Shown: one piece after another, positions 7,102 to 14,177 of the stretch
Position numbering within the stretch: position 1 is the first letter of the stretch
Layout: the number at the start of each line of letters is the position of its first letter
NCBI GenBank assembly: GCA_020636045.1
Contig: JACJYP010000023.1
Location: 1-22,277, forward strand
Source of the DNA: Lewinellaceae bacterium
GTDB lineage: Bacteria; Bacteroidota; Bacteroidia; Chitinophagales; Saprospiraceae
Length of the DNA: 22,277 bases
Direction of reading: 5' to 3'
The notes under the pieces: generated by a model
Told to the model about the DNA's origin: nothing
The model's database searches: none
What the model saw: the letters and a program-made list of their open reading frames with translations, nothing else
Program-made: the position numbers and the translations under genes

Positions 7102-8085
7102 ATGAAATCAATTTTCTGCCTGATCCTTCTCCTCTGCTCTTTTACCCGCGCCCTCCCGCAGGTGATGGGCAATTACAGCGAACAACAGCAAACGTACCAG
7201 AACCTCCGCTACGACGCGCAGTACCGCGCCGTGCCGAAAGCCGCGCGTTTTTTGAGCGGCAACCAGCTGGAGATCAGCATCAACGCACTTTCCAACCAGA
7301 AAGCGAATTCCTATACGGCGATCTTCAACATCCTGCAAACGGGAAAAACGGCCGACGAGACCAATACCCTGCTCAACGCCCGCCTCGACGGTTTCCTGAA
7401 AGCGCTCGGCGACATGGGTATTCCTGCCGGCGACATCTACGTCGACATGGTCAATTTTTTGCCGAAATACGAGTACGATGTGAGCAAAAAACTGTTTTCC
7501 AAAAAGACCTACACGGAGATCCCCAGGGGCTTCGAACTGCAAAAGAACGTGCATATCCGCTACAACGACCCGGGTATGCTCGACCGCATCGTCACGGCCG
7601 CCGCGCGGCAGGAAGTATACGACATCGTGAAGGTGGACTTTTTCATCAACAACCCCGACCGGGTGTACTCGCAACTGCGCGATTCGGCCTTCGCGTACCT
7701 GCAAAAGATCGAAATGCAGTACCGCGACATCGGGCTGCGGCTCGATTCGGCCTACCTGATCACCGCAGAGAACGCCTGGGTGGCCTACCCCATCAACCGC
7801 TACGAAAGTTACCAGGCCTTCAGCGCGCAACGCCTCGACGCCGATGAAAAAAATACGGTGGTGAGCGCCGACAAACACACCTCCCGCTTTTACAACGCCG
7901 TGCCCGCCAACGATTACGACATCGTGATCAACCCCGAGATACTGGAACCCGCCGTGCAGTTTTCCTACAACCTGATCGCGCAGTTCACGCTGCCCGAACG
8001 CAGGCCGGTGGAACGAACGACCGTGAAGAAGGAGTTTATCATGGTAACGCCGACCGGTGAAGTAAAGAGCCTGAAAATTGAATGA
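7102..8085 (+). CDS. secreted SIMPL domain-containing protein (DUF541-like)
   Basis: The 327-residue product opens with a signal peptide (MKSIFCLILLLCSFTRALPQ), so it is exported. Residues of about 50-240 show the pattern of SIMPL/DUF541 proteins: a beta strand, a helix with TGKTADETNTLLNARLDGFL, the phrase LGDMGIPAGDIYVDMVNFLP, and a later region with VKVDFFINNPDRVYSQLRD and a helix. The family is periplasmic or outer-membrane associated and has no firmly defined general function. The gene is divergent from panD and is followed 114 bp later by asnS. No canonical -7 box is seen upstream. The assignment rests on pattern and length and is less certain than that of its neighbours. Confidence 0.65.
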   Translation: MKSIFCLILLLCSFTRALPQVMGNYSEQQQTYQNLRYDAQYRAVPKAARFLSGNQLEISINALSNQKANSYTAIFNILQTGKTADETNTLLNARLDGFLKALGDMGIPAGDIYVDMVNFLPKYEYDVSKKLFSKKTYTEIPRGFELQKNVHIRYNDPGMLDRIVTAAARQEVYDIVKVDFFINNPDRVYSQLRDSAFAYLQKIEMQYRDIGLRLDSAYLITAENAWVAYPINRYESYQAFSAQRLDADEKNTVVSADKHTSRFYNAVPANDYDIVINPEILEPAVQFSYNLIAQFTLPERRPVERTTVKKEFIMVTPTGEVKSLKIE

Positions 8086-8112
8086 TCTGCTTTCAAAATT
8101 GCGGCTTCGGCT

Positions 8113-8120
8113 TACCTTTG
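8113..8120 (+). promoter_or_regulatory. -7 box candidate (TACCTTTG) for asnS
   Basis: TACCTTTG fits TAnnTTTG. It is continued by CGGCGCTTTT, almost the same as the sequence behind the box upstream of the E2 gene (TACCTTTGCAGCGCTTT at 12600). No TTG lies at the expected -33 distance. Confidence 0.45.
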
Positions 8121-8139
8121 CGGCGCTTTTTGAAAAACC

Positions 8140-8178
8140 GGCCCGGTCCCGGCACGTATTGCGTGCCGGGACCGGGCC
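8140..8178 (+). promoter_or_regulatory. long perfect hairpin in the asnS leader
   Basis: GGCCCGGTCCCGGCACG (8140-8156) and its exact reverse complement (8162-8178) make a 17-bp, almost all-GC stem with a 5-nt loop. It ends 21 nt before the asnS start codon and begins 19 nt after the -7 box, so it should lie in the asnS leader RNA. No T run follows on either strand, so it is not a standard intrinsic terminator. Confidence 0.6.
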
Positions 8179-8199
8179 TTCAACAACGGTCAGAAAAAC

Positions 8200-9645
8200 A
8201 TGCGCCGCACTAAGATCGCCGACATCATACGCACCGAGCCCATCGGCACCGAACTGCTGGTGAAGGGCTGGGTAAAGGCTTTTCGCAACAACCAGTTCAT
8301 CGCCCTCAACGACGGCTCCACCCCCCACAACATGCAGGTGGTGGTGGACTTCGAGCAACTCGACCCTGCCCAACTCGAACGCATCCGCTTCGGCGCAGCC
8401 ATCGGCGCCCGCGGCACGCTCGTGGAGTCGCAGGGCAAGGGGCAAAAAGTGGAGATCAAGGCCGCCGAGATCGTCATCTACGGCGACTGCAACCCGGAGG
8501 AATACCCCCTGCAACCCAAAAAGCAAACGCTGGAATACCTGCGCGAGATCGCGCACCTGCGTTTTCGCACCAACACCTTCGGCGCGGTGTTCCGCGTACG
8601 CCACACCCTGGCGTACGCCATCCACAAGTTTTTCAACGACCGCGGCTTTTACTACCAGCACACGCCCATCATCACGGCCAGCGACGCCGAGGGCGCCGGG
8701 GAGATGTTCCGCGTGACCACGCTGCCGATCGAGAACGTGCCGCGCACGGATGCCGGCGAGGTCGATTTCGACCAGGATTTCTTCCGCCGCAGCACCAACC
8801 TCACGGTATCGGGCCAACTGGAAGCCGAACTGGCCGCCCTGGCCCTCGGTGAAGTGTACACCTTCGGCCCCACCTTCCGCGCGGAGAACTCCAACACCAC
8901 GCGCCACCTGGCGGAATTCTGGATGATCGAGCCCGAAGTCGCCTTCGCCGACCTGGACGACAACATGAACCTCGCCGAAGACATGCTGCAATACGTGATC
9001 CGCTACGCGCTGGAGCACTGCGCCGACGACCTGAAAATACTCGAAGACCGCCTGACTGAAGAGGAAAAAAGCAAGCCGCAGGACCAGCGCACGATGCCGC
9101 TGATCGAAAAACTGCGTTTCGTGACCGACAACAGTTTCGAACGCCTCACGTACACCGAGGCCATCGACATCCTGAAAAATTCGAATCCCAACAAAAAGGG
9201 CAAGTTCCAGTACCCCGTAGAAGGCTGGGGTACTGATCTGCAAAGCGAACACGAGCGCTACCTCGTGGAAAAACACTTCAAAAAGCCCGTCATCCTGACC
9301 AATTACCCGGCCGCCATCAAGGCGTTCTACATGCGTCAGGACGATCCCAAAGAAGGCGTGCCCGGCCCCACCGTGTCGGCCATGGATATCCTCTTCCCCG
9401 GCATCGGCGAGATCGTGGGCGGCTCGCAGCGCGAAGAGCGCTACGAGCGGCTGGTGGGCAGGATGCAGGAAATGCACATTCCCGAAAAGGAACTGTACTG
9501 GTACCTCGACACCCGCAAATTCGGCAGCTGCCCCCACGCGGGCTTCGGCCTGGGCTTCGAACGGCTGGTGCAGTTCGTCACCGGCATGACCAACATCCGC
9601 GACGTGATCGCGTTCCCGCGCTTCCCCGGCAACGCCGAGTTTTGA
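8200..9645 (+). CDS. asnS: asparagine--tRNA ligase
   Basis: AsnS charges tRNA-Asn with asparagine in the cytoplasm and is a class IIb synthetase. The 481-residue product has the N-terminal OB-fold anticodon-binding domain at about residues 18-95 (LLVKGWVKAFRNNQFIALND). The catalytic domain contains the class II motif 2 region FRAENSNTTRHLAEFW (226-241) and motif 3 in GFGLGFERLVQFVTG (448-462), then TNIRDVIAFPR. Length and motif order agree with the bacterial family, and AENSNT with MIEPE is the asparaginyl rather than the aspartyl form. The gene is monocistronic by appearance. Its leader holds a 17-bp hairpin (8140-8178) and a -7 box at 8113. Confidence 0.98.
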   Translation: MRRTKIADIIRTEPIGTELLVKGWVKAFRNNQFIALNDGSTPHNMQVVVDFEQLDPAQLERIRFGAAIGARGTLVESQGKGQKVEIKAAEIVIYGDCNPEEYPLQPKKQTLEYLREIAHLRFRTNTFGAVFRVRHTLAYAIHKFFNDRGFYYQHTPIITASDAEGAGEMFRVTTLPIENVPRTDAGEVDFDQDFFRRSTNLTVSGQLEAELAALALGEVYTFGPTFRAENSNTTRHLAEFWMIEPEVAFADLDDNMNLAEDMLQYVIRYALEHCADDLKILEDRLTEEEKSKPQDQRTMPLIEKLRFVTDNSFERLTYTEAIDILKNSNPNKKGKFQYPVEGWGTDLQSEHERYLVEKHFKKPVILTNYPAAIKAFYMRQDDPKEGVPGPTVSAMDILFPGIGEIVGGSQREERYERLVGRMQEMHIPEKELYWYLDTRKFGSCPHAGFGLGFERLVQFVTGMTNIRDVIAFPRFPGNAEF

Positions 9646-10021
9646 GCCGGCGACACGGGGCTGGGTTCCGTTTTATTGTTTTTTTAAGAAAATTTTTTGT
9701 GGAAAAAGTGACCAAACAGCCGAAAATCCGTCTAAAAACAGCGTTTTTTGAAAGATTTTGGAACTTTTTTTCAACACCCCCTTGCGCCGGGTATTAACAA
9801 AATCTTAAATTGCAACGGTTTTTCACCATAATCCTCCCATAAACATTCGCGGGCAACGATTGTTATCATCCTCTTGCCTCTAATCCTGCTAACCCGTTCT
9901 TAACTGTGGTAATTTGACTGTTACGCTGCCCCATAGCCATCCAAACACCGATTTTATGTTGCCAAAGACCAGAGAAAAAAGCGTATCCCAGACAGTCAGA
10001 TTTTTTAACAAAAATTGGCGA
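9646..10021. other. AT-rich intergenic spacer
   Basis: About 375 bp between asnS and the ATP-binding protein gene. It is clearly richer in A and T than its surroundings, with several T runs (for example 9676-9696 and 9766-9772). The first T-rich part, soon after the asnS stop, may help end its transcription, but I see no strong stem in front of it. No TAnnTTTG box with good spacing is evident. An in-frame ATG at 9956 could extend the next gene upstream. Confidence 0.5.
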
Positions 10022-10429
10022 ATGAGCGATTTACACACAAATTTAACACTCCCATCAGACCCCACCAACGTATCCAAAGTAGAAACATTTGTTCTTGATG
10101 TAGCCGCCCGATATAACCTTTCTCCTAACGTCCACGGGAATATTCTTGTCAGCCTCACGGAAGCCGTCACCAATGCGATCCTGCATGGCAACCAGGCCGA
10201 TGGAAACAAGAGCGTTTCGATCTCCCTGCGCCGCCAGAAAGACGCACTTTCGATCCGCGTATCCGACGAAGGCCCCGGTTTCGATCCGGCCTGCGTACCC
10301 GACCCCACGACGAGCGAATGCATCGAACAATGCGGCGGCCGCGGTCTCTTCCTGATGCGCCACCTGAGCGACGAATGTCGCTTCACGCGCAACGGCAGCA
10401 CAGTGGAAATGCGTTTCAAGATCGATTGA
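10022..10429 (+). CDS. ATP-binding protein of the RsbW/anti-sigma regulatory factor type (HATPase_c_2)
   Basis: The 135-residue product is a single GHKL ATPase domain. The N box is seen in SLTEAVTNAILHGN (E47, N51), the G1 box in DEGPGF (82-87) and the G2 box in CGGRGLFLMRHL (from residue 104). Such small proteins are serine kinases that control anti-sigma antagonists in partner-switching modules, but no STAS partner or PP2C phosphatase lies in the window. The start at 10022 is chosen because the fold begins within its first ten residues and the length then suits the family; ATGs at 9914 and 9956 are in frame. A strong terminator follows at once, separating it from ybeY. Confidence 0.88.
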   Translation: MSDLHTNLTLPSDPTNVSKVETFVLDVAARYNLSPNVHGNILVSLTEAVTNAILHGNQADGNKSVSISLRRQKDALSIRVSDEGPGFDPACVPDPTTSECIEQCGGRGLFLMRHLSDECRFTRNGSTVEMRFKID

Positions 10430-10452
10430 AACCCTTATTGAAAAATACCCGA

Positions 10453-10488
10453 ACCTCCGGCGTTTATGAAGACGCCGGAGGTTTTTTT
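10453..10488 (+). terminator. strong intrinsic terminator
   Basis: ACCTCCGGCGT (10453-10463) and ACGCCGGAGGT (10472-10482) form a perfect 11-bp stem with an 8-nt loop, followed by a run of seven T (10482-10488). It lies 23 nt behind the ATP-binding protein gene and 14 nt before the ybeY start codon. ybeY would then depend on read-through or on a promoter within the preceding gene. Confidence 0.88.
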
Positions 10489-10502
10489 ATGCCGAAGTTG
10501 CC

Positions 10503-10955
10503 ATGAAATTTCCCGAACCCGCAGCACCTCAGCCACCCGAACAGGCGATCGCGTTCTTCTTCGAAGACGTAACGCCCGACCTGCCCGACCTAGAGCGCCT
10601 GTCCGCCTGGCTGCAACAGATCGCCCTTGCGGAAGGCCGGCCGGTGCAGGAGATCAATTACATTTTCTGTTCCGACGAGCACCTGCGCGGCATCAACGTC
10701 GAGTTCCTGCAACACGACTATTACACCGATATCATCACCTTCGATTACAGCGACGCCGCCGGCATGACCGGCGAGATCTACATCAGCACCGAACGCGTGG
10801 CCGAAAACGCCCAAACGCACGGGACGGAGTTCACACAGGAACTCTGCCGGGTGATGGCGCACGGCGTGCTGCACATGGCCGGCTACGGCGACAAAACGCC
10901 CGAAGAAGAGGCCGCGATGCGGGCCAGGGAAGATCATTATCTGGCTATGTGGTGA
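10503..10955 (+). CDS. ybeY: endoribonuclease YbeY (16S rRNA 3'-end maturation, ribosome quality control)
   Basis: YbeY is a metal-dependent endoribonuclease acting on 16S rRNA ends and defective ribosomes. The 150-residue product has the UPF0054 core: INYIFCSDEHLRGINVEFLQHDYYTDIITFDY, then GEIYIS and the metal site HGVLHMAGYGD. H120 and H124 fit the first two ligands of the usual H-x3-H-x5-H motif. The third position is D130 instead of His, a change I recall as common in Bacteroidota. The start 14 nt after a strong terminator is odd, because no promoter box is visible in between. A block of palindromic repeats begins 3 nt behind the stop codon. Confidence 0.95.
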   Translation: MKFPEPAAPQPPEQAIAFFFEDVTPDLPDLERLSAWLQQIALAEGRPVQEINYIFCSDEHLRGINVEFLQHDYYTDIITFDYSDAAGMTGEIYISTERVAENAQTHGTEFTQELCRVMAHGVLHMAGYGDKTPEEEAAMRAREDHYLAMW

Positions 10956-10958
10956 TTT

Positions 10959-11055
10959 ACCAACGTGGATGTTGGTTCCACCAATTGCCAACGTGGACGT
11001 TGGTTCCACGTGGCGCCAACGTCCACGTTGGCAAATCGGTAGTACCACGTTGGCG
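10959..11055. repeat. nested palindromic repeats built from CCAACGTGGACGTTGG
   Basis: Three full units of the quasi-palindrome CCAACGT-2 nt-ACGTTGG lie at 10960-10975 (one variant base), 10988-11003 and 11016-11031, with a partial unit at 11045-11053. The second and third are inverted to each other, so 10987-11003 and 11016-11032 form a perfect 17-bp stem. The 12-nt loop holds another palindrome, CCACGTGG (11006-11013). The block fills most of the 135-bp space between ybeY and the DUF1963 gene. Confidence 0.85.
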
Positions 11056-11078
11056 AAAAAACAATACCACCCGCAGCT

Positions 11079-11086
11079 TACCTTTA
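11079..11086 (+). promoter_or_regulatory. weak -7 box candidate (TACCTTTA) for the DUF1963 gene
   Basis: TACCTTTA differs from TAnnTTTG in the last base and ends 4 nt before the ATG at 11091. If used, the transcript would be close to leaderless. Confidence 0.3.
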
Positions 11087-11090
11087 CGCC

Positions 11091-11882
11091 ATGTCTCAGC
11101 CACTTTCCCTTCCACCCGCCATGGAACCCTTCCGCGAGCAATTGCTGCGGACCACCCTGCCCTTTATCCGTGCCACCGCGCAGGCGTCGCGCGCCACCAC
11201 TCCCTGGGAAAGCAAGGTCGGCGGACAGCCCTACCTGCCGCAAGGAATCGCCTGGCCGGCTTCTTCCGACGGCCGCGACCTGTTTTTTCTCGCGCAGATC
11301 AATTTTGCGGACCTGCCCGCCCTGTTGCCTTTCCCGCAGCAGGGCATCCTGCAGTTTTACATCAACGACGACGATCTCTACGGCATGGACTTCGACGACG
11401 GTGCGAATCAGGACAATTTTCGTGTGCTTTACCACCGCGAGCCCGTCCGCGATGAGTCGCGCCTGCAGGCGCCGGCGCCAATGCTGCGCGACTACGACGA
11501 CCTGCTGCCACACCACCCCGACGAATCGTATCCCCTTGCTTTTGAACTGTCGGAAGAGGTGGCCGGCATGACCGACTACCGCTTTTACCAGCAATTCGGC
11601 GCCGACTTTTTTCAGCAATTCGGGCCGCAGGAATGGGATGTGATGGACGCTTTCGGCAAAGCCGTGCGGCCGCAGGGACACAAGATCGGCGGCTACGCCT
11701 ATTTTACGCAGGACGACCCGCGCCAGGCCGGCGACCCCATGTTGCTGCTCTTGCAACTTGATTCCGACGAGCACATGGACCTCATGTGGGGCGACATGGG
11801 TGTGGGGCACTTTTTTATCCGGGAAAAGGACCTGCTGGCGCTCGATTTTTCGCGGGTGCTATACGACTGGGACTGCTTGTGA
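11091..11882 (+). CDS. DUF1963 (YwqG-like) protein
   Basis: The 263-residue product has the DUF1963/YwqG pattern: SKVGGQPYLPQGIAWP (41-56), then LFFLAQINFADLP and GILQFYINDDDLYGMD (85-100). A second half contains KIGGYAYFTQDDPR, MLLLLQLDSDEHMDLMWGD and GHFFIREKDLLALDFS. The family is widespread, cytoplasmic and without a proven biochemical role. A second ATG at 11121 is possible; 11091 is kept because it sits directly behind a promoter-like box. The stop codon touches that of the convergent HAD gene with no base between them. Confidence 0.88.
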   Translation: MSQPLSLPPAMEPFREQLLRTTLPFIRATAQASRATTPWESKVGGQPYLPQGIAWPASSDGRDLFFLAQINFADLPALLPFPQQGILQFYINDDDLYGMDFDDGANQDNFRVLYHREPVRDESRLQAPAPMLRDYDDLLPHHPDESYPLAFELSEEVAGMTDYRFYQQFGADFFQQFGPQEWDVMDAFGKAVRPQGHKIGGYAYFTQDDPRQAGDPMLLLLQLDSDEHMDLMWGDMGVGHFFIREKDLLALDFSRVLYDWDCL

Positions 11883-12518
11883 TCAATTCATTTTCAGCAC
11901 TTTATCCACTGCGTCGATGATCTCCTGCCCCTGAGGGTGCAGGAACGCACGGATGCCGACCCGGGCGGCCGCATCGACATTGGCTTCCATGTCGTCGAAA
12001 AAGATCGTCTCTTCCGGCGCCATTTCGGCGTCGGCCAGGGCGTATTCGTAAATATCGGGGTCGGGCTTGCGCAGGCGGACGAGGTGCGAATAATACACGC
12101 CGTCGAAGTAGCGCGACAGAAAATCGGGCAGCCCGTGCGTGCGTTGCATATAATCATCGATCCAGTCGGCGTGGAGTTCGTTGATGTTGCTGAGCAGAAA
12201 CACCCGGTACTGCTGCCGGAGGCGTAGCAGCATGTCGAAGCGCCGGCGGGGCATGTCGATAAAGATCGAATTCCAGGCGTCGGTCACCTGTTTCGCCTCG
12301 AGCGGCGGGTCAGCGGAAAAACGCAGCACATCCACGAATTCCTGCGTGCTGATGCCGCCCGTTTCATAGCGTTCGAAAATGCGGTCGCGGCGCAGGCGTT
12401 CCCTGATCGCGTCGTATTGACCGTTGAAAAGCAGGCGAAACTGGCGTTCGATGGACGGCAGGTCGAGATCGAAGAGCACATTGCCAAAATCGAAGATGAT
12501 GTTCTTAACCGGGCGCAT
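11883..12518 (-). CDS. HAD family phosphatase, subfamily IA (YihX-like)
   Basis: The 211-residue protein shows all four HAD motifs. Motif I is FDFGNVLFDLD with nucleophile D10; motif II is LLSN (S110); motif III is the lysine in RLRKPDPDIY (K151); motif IV is FFDDMEANVDAA (D175, D176). In motif I the usual second Asp is Gly12, as is normal for YihX-like sugar-phosphate phosphatases such as glucose-1-phosphatase. The substrate is unknown. Starting at 12518 places MRPVKNIIFDFG at the family N-terminus; the frame extends 14 codons further upstream. A CAATTTTG sequence at 12533 to 12526 on the minus strand is a near match to the -7 box. The gene is divergent from the E2 gene. Confidence 0.93.
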   Translation of the reverse strand: MRPVKNIIFDFGNVLFDLDLPSIERQFRLLFNGQYDAIRERLRRDRIFERYETGGISTQEFVDVLRFSADPPLEAKQVTDAWNSIFIDMPRRRFDMLLRLRQQYRVFLLSNINELHADWIDDYMQRTHGLPDFLSRYFDGVYYSHLVRLRKPDPDIYEYALADAEMAPEETIFFDDMEANVDAAARVGIRAFLHPQGQEIIDAVDKVLKMN

Positions 12519-12599
12519 AGGGCCGCAAAATTGAAAGTTTTCCGCAAAATATCGCAGCAAAACTCACACCCCCATGTCGCCACTTGCCTGCGGAACACG

Positions 12600-12607
12600 T
12601 ACCTTTG
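12600..12607 (+). promoter_or_regulatory. -7 box candidate (TACCTTTG) for the E2 gene
   Basis: TACCTTTG fits TAnnTTTG. It is followed by CAGCGCTTT, close to the sequence behind the asnS box. The leader would be about 70 nt. A TTG at 12584-12586 is only 13 nt away, shorter than the usual -33 spacing. Confidence 0.45.
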
Positions 12608-12645
12608 CAGCGCTTTAACCAAATTATTATTCAAATAAAAAATCA

Positions 12646-12672
12646 AGGGTGTGCCGCGGAGCGGCAAGCCCT
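12646..12672 (+). promoter_or_regulatory. hairpin in the E2 leader
   Basis: TGCCGC (12652-12657) pairs with GCGGCA (12661-12666) over a 3-nt loop, and AGGG (12646-12649) can pair with CCCT (12669-12672) outside a small internal loop. It ends 14 nt before the start codon at 12687, so it could influence translation. Confidence 0.35.
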
Positions 12673-12686
12673 CCAGCAACTCAGAT

Positions 12687-14000
12687 ATGGCTCGCGTAGA
12701 ACTCGTGATGCCCAAAATGGGCGAAAGTATCATGGAAGCCACCATCCTCTCGTGGCGCAAAAAACCCGGCGACCAGGTCGAACTGGACGAACCGGTGCTC
12801 GACATCGCCACCGACAAGGTGGACAGCGAAGTGCCTTCTCCTGTGGCCGGCGTGCTGGTAGAGGTATTGTTCAAGGAAAACGACGTGGTGCCCATCAATA
12901 CGCCGATTGCCATTATTGAAACGGAAGCCGAAGCAGGCCAGGCGGCCGCTTCTCCCGCCGTCAGCCAGGCAGCGGCAACCAACGGCAAGCAGGAAGCCCC
13001 GGCAGCGGTGCCTTACGTGCCGGAAGCGACGGCCGGCGACGGCCAGCCCCTTTCCGCACAATCGCAGGGCCGCTTTTACTCGCCGCTGGTGCGCACCATC
13101 GCACGCGAGGAGAATATTGCCCAGGCAGAACTGGACAGCATCCCCGGCTCCGGACAGGAAGGGCGCGTCACCAAAAAAGACATCCTCGCCTACGTCGCCA
13201 AACGGAAGCAGGAGCCCTCGTCCGTGCCGCCGGCAGCGCCCGCCACGACCGCAGCCGCGCCGCCGCAGCCCGTCGCGGTTTCTGCCGACGGAAACGTAGA
13301 GATCGTGGAAATGGACCGCATGCGCAAACTCATCGCCGATCACATGGTGATGAGCAAGCACACGAGCCCGCATGTGACCTCCTTCGTGGAAGCCGACGTG
13401 ACCAACCTCGTCAACTGGCGCAAGCGGATCAAGGACCAGTTCAAAAAGAACTACGGCGAGAACATCACCTTCACCCCGATTTTCGTGGAGGCGGTGGCCC
13501 GCGCCCTGCGCGACTACCCCATGGTCAACGTTTCGGTCGACGGCACGCGCATCATCGTCAAAAAAGACATCAACATCGGCATGGCCGCCGCCCTGCCGAG
13601 CGGCAACCTCATCGTGCCGGTGATCAGGAACGCCGATCTGCTCAACCTCGCCGGCCTCACCAAACAGGTGAACGACCTCGCCGCCCGCGCCCGCCAGAAC
13701 CAGCTCAAACCCGAAGAGATCCAGGGCGGCACCTTTACGCTGACCAATGTGGGCACCTTCGGCAACGTCATGGGCACGCCGATCATCAACCAGCCGCAGG
13801 TAGCCATCATGGCAACCGGCGCCATCCGCAAAAAGCCCGCCGTGCTCGAAACGGAATACGGCGACGTGATCGCCGTGCGGCACATGATGTTCCTCTCGCT
13901 CTCCTACGACCACCGCGTGGTGGACGGCATGCTGGGCGGCTCTTTCCTGCGCCGGGTAGCCGATTACCTGGAGCAGTTCGACGCCAACCGGGGAATATGA
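12687..14000 (+). CDS. 2-oxoacid dehydrogenase E2 component (dihydrolipoamide acyltransferase)
   Basis: E2 forms the core of a pyruvate, 2-oxoglutarate or branched-chain 2-oxoacid dehydrogenase complex and transfers the acyl group from lipoyl-lysine to CoA. The 437-residue product has one lipoyl domain (1-80) with the lipoylated lysine K44 in ATDKVDSEVPSP. An Ala/Pro-rich linker follows, then the E3/E1-binding domain (about 130-172, SPLVRTIAREENI and GSGQEGRVTKKDIL), a second linker, and the catalytic domain (203-437) with SYDHRVVDG, giving H409 and D413. The substrate cannot be settled, because no E1 or E3 gene is in the window; a branched-chain type is plausible. The frame reaches back to an ATG at 12651, but MARVELVMPKMGE is the family start. 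A strong terminator follows. Confidence 0.95.
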   Translation: MARVELVMPKMGESIMEATILSWRKKPGDQVELDEPVLDIATDKVDSEVPSPVAGVLVEVLFKENDVVPINTPIAIIETEAEAGQAAASPAVSQAAATNGKQEAPAAVPYVPEATAGDGQPLSAQSQGRFYSPLVRTIAREENIAQAELDSIPGSGQEGRVTKKDILAYVAKRKQEPSSVPPAAPATTAAAPPQPVAVSADGNVEIVEMDRMRKLIADHMVMSKHTSPHVTSFVEADVTNLVNWRKRIKDQFKKNYGENITFTPIFVEAVARALRDYPMVNVSVDGTRIIVKKDINIGMAAALPSGNLIVPVIRNADLLNLAGLTKQVNDLAARARQNQLKPEEIQGGTFTLTNVGTFGNVMGTPIINQPQVAIMATGAIRKKPAVLETEYGDVIAVRHMMFLSLSYDHRVVDGMLGGSFLRRVADYLEQFDANRGI

Positions 14001-14034
14001 GTGGCAGTAGGCAGTAGCGGTTGGCAGTGGCAGT
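14001..14034 (+). repeat. GGCAGT-type intergenic repeat directly behind the E2 stop codon
   Basis: A run of GTGGCAGTAGGCAGTAGCGG-like units starts at the first base after the E2 stop codon and ends 4 nt before the terminator stem. Orientation relative to the gene is the same as at the panD and 15967 copies. Confidence 0.75.
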
Positions 14035-14038
14035 AAAT

Positions 14039-14102
14039 AAGGCAGCAATGCGATTTTTCCGGCATGATCCCGGAGCTGCGCGTTGCTGCCTTTATTATTT
14101 TT
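14039..14102 (+). terminator. intrinsic terminator of the E2 gene
   Basis: AAGGCAGCAATGCG (14039-14052) pairs with CGCGTTGCTGCCTT (14079-14092) in a 14-bp stem with one G-U pair. An inner stem TCCGG/CCGGA (14058-14062, 14070-14074) sits in the loop. The T-rich tail TTTATTATTTTT runs to 14102. Confidence 0.82.
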
Positions 14103-14177
14103 CCGTTAAGCGGACCCGTGACCGCGGTAAAAAGCCGAACTTTGAACGTATACCGTTCACCTGAAAACGCTTGCCGG

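Noticed and set aside
8121..8199. T-box riboswitch for asnS
   Set aside because: There is no T-box sequence or specifier loop, and T-boxes are not expected in Bacteroidota. Only the simple 17-bp hairpin is present.
7108..9537. An 809-codon minus-strand frame opposite the SIMPL gene and asnS
   Set aside because: It crosses two real genes and their spacer, including the asnS motifs on the other strand. Its His/Val/Gly-rich composition is typical of antisense frames in GC-rich DNA.
9646..9957. Replication origin in the AT-rich spacer behind asnS
   Set aside because: There are AT runs and TGTGGAAAA-like sequences, but no cluster of DnaA boxes and no origin-type neighbours.
10430..10955. Single operon of the ATP-binding protein gene and ybeY
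   Set aside because: An 11-bp GC stem with seven T lies between them, so a simple common transcript is unlikely.
12681..14048. A 455-codon minus-strand frame opposite the E2 gene
   Set aside because: The plus strand carries all E2 domains, and the antisense frame is an artefact of composition.
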